Part shown: in pieces, positions 40,931 through 45,927 of the stretch
Numbering within the stretch: the stretch's first letter is position 1
Layout of the letters: every line of letters starts with the position of its first letter
Assembly: GCA_963575745.1 (NCBI GenBank)
Contig: CAUYUJ010016155.1
Location: forward strand, 214,657-260,583
Direction of reading: 5' to 3'
DNA from: Prorocentrum cordatum
Taxonomy: Eukaryota; Sar; Dinophyceae; Prorocentrales; Prorocentraceae
DNA length: 45,927 bases
The notes under the pieces: model-generated
The model's input: only the letters and a program-made list of their open reading frames with translations
Told to the model about the DNA's origin: nothing
Database searches by the model: none
Made by a program: the position numbers and the translations under genes

Positions 40931-41640
40931 TCAATTTGCGAACTTGGTGGACAACGTCATTTGCTTGTCAGATAATATGTCGGAAAGCGGCTTCGCTCCG
41001 GCCATGTCCAGCACATCGGCGTTGGCGACCCTGGAAATGAACGATGGCGGAATACCCAAGATCTTCTGGGTGCATTTACAATGGAATGCGTCTAATCGCG
41101 CTCTCTCGGTTTTAAGAAGCCATATTGAATCCAAAGAATACGAGACCTTGCTCAAAACGCAAGCGGAATAGCGGCGCGAGACCATACTTGTTGCAGCTGC
41201 TTGAAAATTGTCGCTGCTTCGCCCAATCTCCGAGACAACTCACTCCCAGCTCTGCCATCGCAAGATATGAGCCCACCCATGTAGACGTCTTCCGTGACGG
41301 ATGCAATGTGTTCGCCCAGGGGTACCCTTACTTCTCCTATTGACGCTATGTTCATCTGCGCTGGTTTATCCCAGCTGAGTTCCATGCCATATTTGCGACA
41401 TTCAAGTACAATGGATTCAAGCATGAGCTGTAGATTCCCGGGGCGTTGAGACGCCAAGAGTGTCGTCTGCGTACAAAATGTCCCCAGTGATAACATAGTC
41501 TAGCTCTGGTTGTAGCGCCAGCAATTCCCAAGCGCCGCGCAGCATCACGGCTTGAACATCGATGAACAGGTATGGGCTGAGGAGGAAACCTGGGTGATTG
41601 CCTTGTCAAGTGGTGTTTGCCTTCTCGCCGCTTCACTTCC
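40931..41640 (-). pseudogene. LINE reverse transcriptase remnant
   Basis: Homology hops frames on the minus strand. First comes LLSPYLFIDVQAVMLRGAWE, then DYVITGDILYADDTL with the catalytic Tyr-Ala-Asp-Asp intact at about 41468-41479. A one-base loss about two codons later shifts the frame to LLASQRPGNLQLMLES ... KYGMELSWDKPAQMN and DVYMGGLISCDGRAGSELSR. The last part, in another frame, is ERARLDAFHCKCTQKILGIP and SFISRVANADVLDMAGAKPL, the thumb/connector that follows RT in non-LTR elements. Endonuclease and fingers are missing and a stop precedes the first motif. The order and spacing leave little doubt about LINE origin. Confidence 0.8.
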
Positions 41641-41642
41641 AA

Positions 41643-42331
41643 TGCGTTCCAGAGGCTTCAAGGCGGCTCAAAGATCGCATAAGAGGACCACAAGAGGAAG
41701 CCACCAAGGCTCCAAGATGGCCACCCACAGCGCCCAAGAGCGCCGAAGACCTCCTCGACAGGAGGTTGCTAGTCTTGTTCCGACGTGGAGGGGGGGGGGG
41801 GGGAGGCAATTGAGGACCCCCCCTCACTGATCGCCGCCCTTCAAGATGGCCCCTGGAGGACCCGAAAGAATCCCACGCGGGCCCCAGGAGAGCCCCTGCA
41901 GGAGAAGTTTGAACGGGGCCGGCGGGCCCGCCCAGAAGCTACGCCTTAGGCGAAGCACAGCTCCAGCTCTGTTGCATCGTAGTAACGATAGCCCCAGTCG
42001 AAGGTGGTCGTCGCAGCAGCGACGGACGGGCCATCTCAAGCGAAGGATGTTTCCGGTCTCGATGGCAAGTAGCACGACTCGCAATGAGGCACAGTCACGC
42101 GTTGGCGGCCGGCCGCTTGAACACAAACGGCCGCGGACAAACGCTTGCTATATCTCGCCCATGCCCCAGCTTGCTTTAATAGAGTCGAGGGGGGGGGGGG
42201 GGGGGGGGCGAAGCGTGAGTACGCCGCCCCTACACAGCAAACACCGTATACACAAAAGGCAGCAAAAGGCGGATCCGCAAGGAAGGTGAACCCGCAGGCA
42301 AGTTGCCTTGCGAGCAGCGCTGTGCATACGA
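41643..42331. other. No gene; two long G runs
   Basis: G14 at 41790-41803 and G20 at 42189-42208 on the plus strand. 41640-41760 has weak CCAAGATGGCC-type repetition. No coding signal recognised. Confidence 0.5.
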
Positions 42332-42737
42332 TTACTCCTCAGGCGGCCCCAGACGATGTTGTCTGGCCAGCCCGCATGGAGCACGACGTTTTACGTCATG
42401 CTTGAAGGATCGCGCGCCTCCCATGACCTGTAGGGGCATATCTCTGTCAATGCCCCCCTTTGCGTGACCGTCCGCGGTCGTGCCGCTAGTGTCACACCAC
42501 TGGATGCCACGCACGACTCCTCGCCCCATCATCTGTCGCACCCAACTGATGTGCCCCAAAAGAGTACACTCAGTCGGTTTCTTCAGGTCATTGCTTGACA
42601 AGGACTTGAAAACATGTTCAGCATCTATGATCAAAGTGACCTCAATGCTCAGGCCACTCAACTCCAGTATATATTTCAACTGGGTGGGTGTCAGTTGACC
42701 TGCATGGAGTTCGTGCAGAGTCACGATCGTGGGATAG
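42332..42737 (-). pseudogene. Copia RNase H fragment
   Basis: An open frame of about 130 codons: HELHAGQLTPTQLKYILELS, SIEVTLIIDAEHVFKSLSSN, LKKPTECTLLGHISWVRQMM and GIQWCDTSGTTADGHAKGGI. D-A-x-x-V-x-x-S-L, P-T-E-C-x-L-L-x-H and W-C-D-T-x-x-x-x-A-D-G are the landmarks of the C-terminal RNase H region of dinoflagellate copia-like elements. The RT that should precede it is absent; LINE sequence joins it directly. It is unrelated in detail to the RNase H at 27919-28480, so it comes from another element. Confidence 0.7.
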
Positions 42738-43990
42738 CAGTCCTCCGAGTGGCGGTGGCTGGCGTTGCCGGCGCGGGCGTTGAGCAGCGCCGCCGCGGCC
42801 TGTTTCTTGAGCCCTCCTTTCAGCAGTCGCTCGAGGCTGGCCCAGAGCTTCCCCGGGCGCTCCGTGGCCCGCCCAGCCCGCAGCCTTGTCCGCCGAGCGG
42901 GAGCGCCGCGCGCGGGCGTCTCCAGGCGCCCCGAGCTGCGCGCCGAGGACTGGTAGCACAGCCGCGCACTTGGAGGCGAGCGAGACCAGACCAGCGCTCT
43001 GGCGCCCCAGCCCCAGCGGCGCGAGCACCTCGCGCAGGCCCGCCAGCACCAGGACTCCCAGGTCTGCCCGCGCCACCAGGTATACCGCCCATGTAGGAAT
43101 ACAGGCGGGCGCCCGGATCCAGTTGCTGTGGGCGGCGGAGAAGGTGCCCCAAGGCGCGCCGCTGCCCAACGGCGAAGGCCGCAGGTGACAAGGGGCCCCC
43201 TGGTCGAACCCGCGCTGGCTGTCGACCGATTCGAAGCGACCGTCGGCCGCGCGCCAGTAGTGCTCCGCCGGGCCCGAGTACCAGACTCTCAAGGCCGCCG
43301 CCACCTCAGGGACAGCTTCGCCCATGGCCTCGAGAGCCGGGCCTCGCCGCATCCGCTGGAACGCGGCCTTTACATCCACTTTGATGAACGTCGCGTCTGG
43401 CCGGGCTTCCGCCAGGGCCTGCAAGCCTTTCACCAACGCGTTGGAGCCTCCTTTGCGCCCCACGCCGTACTGATGTTTCCCGGCTGCTTCGGTCAGCTGG
43501 GTCTTCCGCGCCCGCGCCAACGCGCGCAACCCCAGGCGGCGGAGCGCGGCGCCTACCAGCAGAGGCCGCACCTCCCCGGAGCCCTTCGCGAGCGCCACAA
43601 GCTCCCCAGCGCACAGCGCCTCGAGGACCTCCCGCGGCAGCCCGCCGGAGGCGATCCTCGCGGCAGCACGGGCGAGCAAGCGCGAAGTTTCGCCGTCGGC
43701 GGCGCTCGCCCCCAGGCGCTCCAGCCGGGCCCCCAGCAGGCCCGGCGCGGACAATCGGGGAGGGCGCCGCAGCAGTTTGCGCACCTCCTCCCCCGCCTCC
43801 TCCCGGAGCTCGGCGCTGGGCGGCGCGGGCGGGGGTGGTTGCAGCACCGCGTCTGCGCCGCCCCTGCAGGTCCTCCGGGAAGCTCGCCCGCAGCTTGCGC
43901 AGAGTGTCGGCCGTGCGCGGCGCGAGCTCGGCCTGCACTTGTGCTGCCAGCGCGCGGGCTTCCTCCCCAGCCCCAGTCAGTGCGTGCACC
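42738..43990 (-). pseudogene. LINE reverse transcriptase, frameshifted
   Basis: The pre-RT helix ALTGAGEEARALAAQVQAEL (frame open from 43989) leads into the 401-codon frame: LCAGELVALAKGSGEVRPLL, KHQYGVGRKGGSNALVKGLQ, FIKVDVKAAFQRMRR with the first palm Asp, and GFDQGAP. Homology shifts frame for LSPAAFAVGQRRALG and LDPGARLYSYMGGI, where the catalytic box is YMGG instead of two Asp residues, and then returns to the first frame for YLVARADLGVLVLAGLREVL and APLGL. Two opposed shifts bracket the box. Downstream, KLWASLERLLKGGLKKQAAA is the last LINE-like stretch before the copia RNase H fragment. Non-functional. Confidence 0.78.
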
Positions 43991-44121
43991 CGGTGCGCCC
44001 TCTGCCTGTCCGTCGTCTTTCTAGCCGGCGCTCGCGGCGGCGGGCCGCCCGTCGCCGAGGCCCAGAGCTGCGCCCATTGAGCGCCCCACCACAGCGCCAG
44101 CCGCTCTTCCAGTAGTTCCGC

Positions 44122-44880
44122 TCACGTGGGGCCCGCCCCCCGGGGCCGAGCGAACAGCACCACGTCGAAGAACAACAACGTTTTCCGCTCCGCTGCAGCA
44201 TCTCCGCGCTGGCTTGCCTCCTCCGGCACTTCCAACGCCTTGCGTTTCGCGCGCGTCACTGCCCCACGAAACCTGTCAGGCACTTGCACGAAAGTGGCGA
44301 CTCCAGTGCGCAAGCTGGTCCGCCACTCCAGTCGCTCCCACCAAGTCCGGTCAGGGAGGGCAGTCTCGTCCCATGCCGGATGCATCGCTGGGACTCCAGC
44401 CTGGTCCTCCTCCAGCACGTCTGGTCCGAGTCCGCTGCCGGCGCTGCTGCGGCTGGCGGCCGCCGAAGCCAGCACCGCCCGCGCCTCCTGGACATGCACG
44501 TCCTGGGCACGAGGAGCAATCAAACAAATGTCATCGTCAGAGGCTACCTTTGCAGAGGCACACCCCAGGCACAGCCAGCTGTAGCGATGCAGGCTGCCCC
44601 AGGAGCACATGCGTAGCTCCTCTGTTTCGAAGGGTATCGCGCACCCCTTGCATGCAGCAGGTCGCTTGGAGGAGGCGGGCTGCAGGCTCAAGGCCCACTC
44701 CCCGCGCGGACGGCGGCGGCACCCCGCAACGCCTCCTCCGCCGTCCACAGCGCCTGCGCCGGCCAGTGGCATCTCCTCGTCTCCCTCGTCGTCACACCTC
44801 CCCCGGGCAGCGGCCGGCGCCGCCGCAGCCGGCACAGCGCTAGCTTCCTGCGCGGCGCCGAGGTTCACGTCGCGTTCCAT
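44122..44880 (-). pseudogene. LINE N-terminal region
   Basis: The frame continues upstream into the GAG/TCC tract as poly-Glu, so I place the start at the ATG at 44880 (MERDVNLGAAQ). Residues about 65-115 hold a CKGC ... CLGC pair with Trp and His between (KRPAACKGCAIPFETEELRM; HRYSWLCLGCA), a possible zinc-binding module. The C-terminal part (TWWERLEWRTSLRTGVATF; ERKTLLFFDVVLFARPRG) matches the position and general character of the segment preceding RT in dinoflagellate LINEs. A frame change near 44120 separates it from the RT part. Confidence 0.45.
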
Positions 44881-44952
44881 GGCGGAGGGGCGGGAGGAAG
44901 GTGCGGAATGGGAAGGGGAGGCGGCCGGGCAGTGGCTGCGCGCGACTTGATC

Positions 44953-45104
44953 CTGCTCCTCCTCTTCCTCCTCCTCCTCCTCCTCCTCCTCCTCCTCCTC
45001 CTCCTCCTCCTCCTCCTCCTCCTCTCCTCCTCCTCCTCCTCCTCCTCCTCCTCCTCCGCCTCCTCCTCCTCCTCCTCCTCCTCTTCCTCCTCCTCCCGCC
45101 ACCT
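44953..45104 (+). repeat. (TCC)n tract
   Basis: Nearly pure TCC units with a few CTTCC and CGCC interruptions. Confidence 0.95.
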
Positions 45105-45927
45105 CCCCCTGCCACCTCCCCTCCCTGCGCCAAGAGGCCGAGGAGTTACTCGAGGAGCAGTGGGTCTGGATGAAAATCTAGCCTCCAAGAGCCAGCTGTT
45201 TATCCATATTCACTGCGCCTCTGGCTTCTGGGGAGGGGATCCCGAAATTCCAAGACGCAGTGGACACAAATCTTGACCGCAGAAGCCTCACTGGCAAACT
45301 AGAGGCCTCCCGAAGGGGGATCGGAGGATCACGACGCATCGCCGATGTATCGGCGCCGACGCCGTGGAGAAATCGGGCTCCACATCGGGCCGCATGCGCG
45401 ATCCCCCCATCATCTGCTCGGACCCCATCTGGGAGGCCTGGATACCTCTGACCCTCTGTCACCAAAAAACAGAAAAGGCCCCCCGTTGCGCAAAGCCCCA
45501 CTAGCGAACAGAGTGCGAGGAGTGCGGCCTTTCCGGTCGAGCCTCCAGGGGGGGGGCACAGCCGATGAGAAACAGGCGACTCCGACGCACCTGGCGCCCG
45601 AGTTTTGCCACCGGAGAGGCTCCCAAAAGACGAGACAGGACGGGGTCCGGGCGGGCCCGAGCTGGCCCGAGAGCGTCCGAAGCTGGCTGCGAGACGGCCA
45701 GGTCCACTGGCGGCGTCAGGGCCCCCAGCCGAAGCGACCAACCCCATGGAGTGGGCATCCTCTTCTCCTGTTGGGCCAAGGCGACGTCACTGGCCCACCG
45801 CGCTGTGGTATGCTACGTTGCTGTTCTAACCTGCCCTTCCAGCCATCTACCCGCTCAGTCGTGCAAACACCTCATCAAGGCCCCGTCATCAGTTGAGTGG
45901 GCCTCGATCCCCCTTTGACCTTTGACT
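45105..45927. other. No recognisable gene
   Basis: GC-rich. Open frames up to 189 codons on both strands without domains. G/C runs near 45550. Nothing else seen. Confidence 0.45.

Noticed and set aside
44840-45102. Poly-Glu N-terminus of the LINE protein
   Set aside because: It is read-through of the TCC/GAG tract. The ATG at 44880 is a more sensible start.

Overview
The window looks like nuclear DNA of a dinoflagellate. The unique sequence is GC-rich, it is packed with trinucleotide and other simple repeats, and the only proteins I recognise belong to retroelements of the styles known from dinoflagellates: a DIRS-type tyrosine-recombinase element, Ty1/copia elements with a GHWAG-type zinc knuckle, and LINEs with C-terminal finger-like motifs. 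A Prorocentrum-like GC-rich dinoflagellate would fit, but species cannot be settled from sequence alone. I found no rRNA, no convincing tRNA, no dinoflagellate spliced-leader sequence and no host gene that I could defend.

Layout. 1-2.5 kb: a small inverted-repeat transposon (family A, copy 1) and an almost pure A/T island. 2.5-7.9 kb: a degenerate CCAAGAYGGCCC-type repeat abutting a decayed DIRS-like element on the minus strand (ORF1, RT/RNase H, tyrosine recombinase, start of a methyltransferase-like domain). 8.2-9.6 kb: GT-type and CTC repeats with a 100-N assembly gap. 10.4-11.0 kb: two long fold-back palindromes. 12.2 kb: family A copy 2. 12.9-15.5 kb: long TCC, GGA, TTGCA and CT/GA tracts. 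16.8 kb: a second inverted-repeat element. 17.1-18.7 kb: a 77-bp satellite with a third small transposon inserted in it, flanked by a 5-bp target duplication. 19.6-22.2 kb: a 5'-truncated LINE, minus strand. 22.6 kb: a fourth inverted-repeat candidate. 23.9-27.3 kb: minisatellites, protein-like debris and a CGA tract. 27.5-36.9 kb: one whole copia-type LTR retrotransposon on the minus strand with both LTRs, a likely 5-bp target duplication, gag, protease, a methyltransferase-like domain, integrase, RT and RNase H, all frameshifted and with a palindrome-rich stretch where linker and RT should join. 37.3 kb: family A copy 3. 38.5-40 kb: TCC and ATT repeats. 40.9-44.9 kb: two more LINE remnants, one fused to a copia RNase H fragment. 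45 kb: a last TCC tract and unrecognised sequence.

The best new-looking signal is family A: three diverged copies, each flanked by a different perfect 8-bp direct repeat, which marks true transposition of a short non-autonomous DNA transposon. The second is the copia element carrying a Pro-Cys...Glu-Asn methyltransferase-like segment between protease and integrase. All five reverse transcriptases in the window are damaged at, or within about two codons of, their catalytic box. None of these elements appears able to move by itself.
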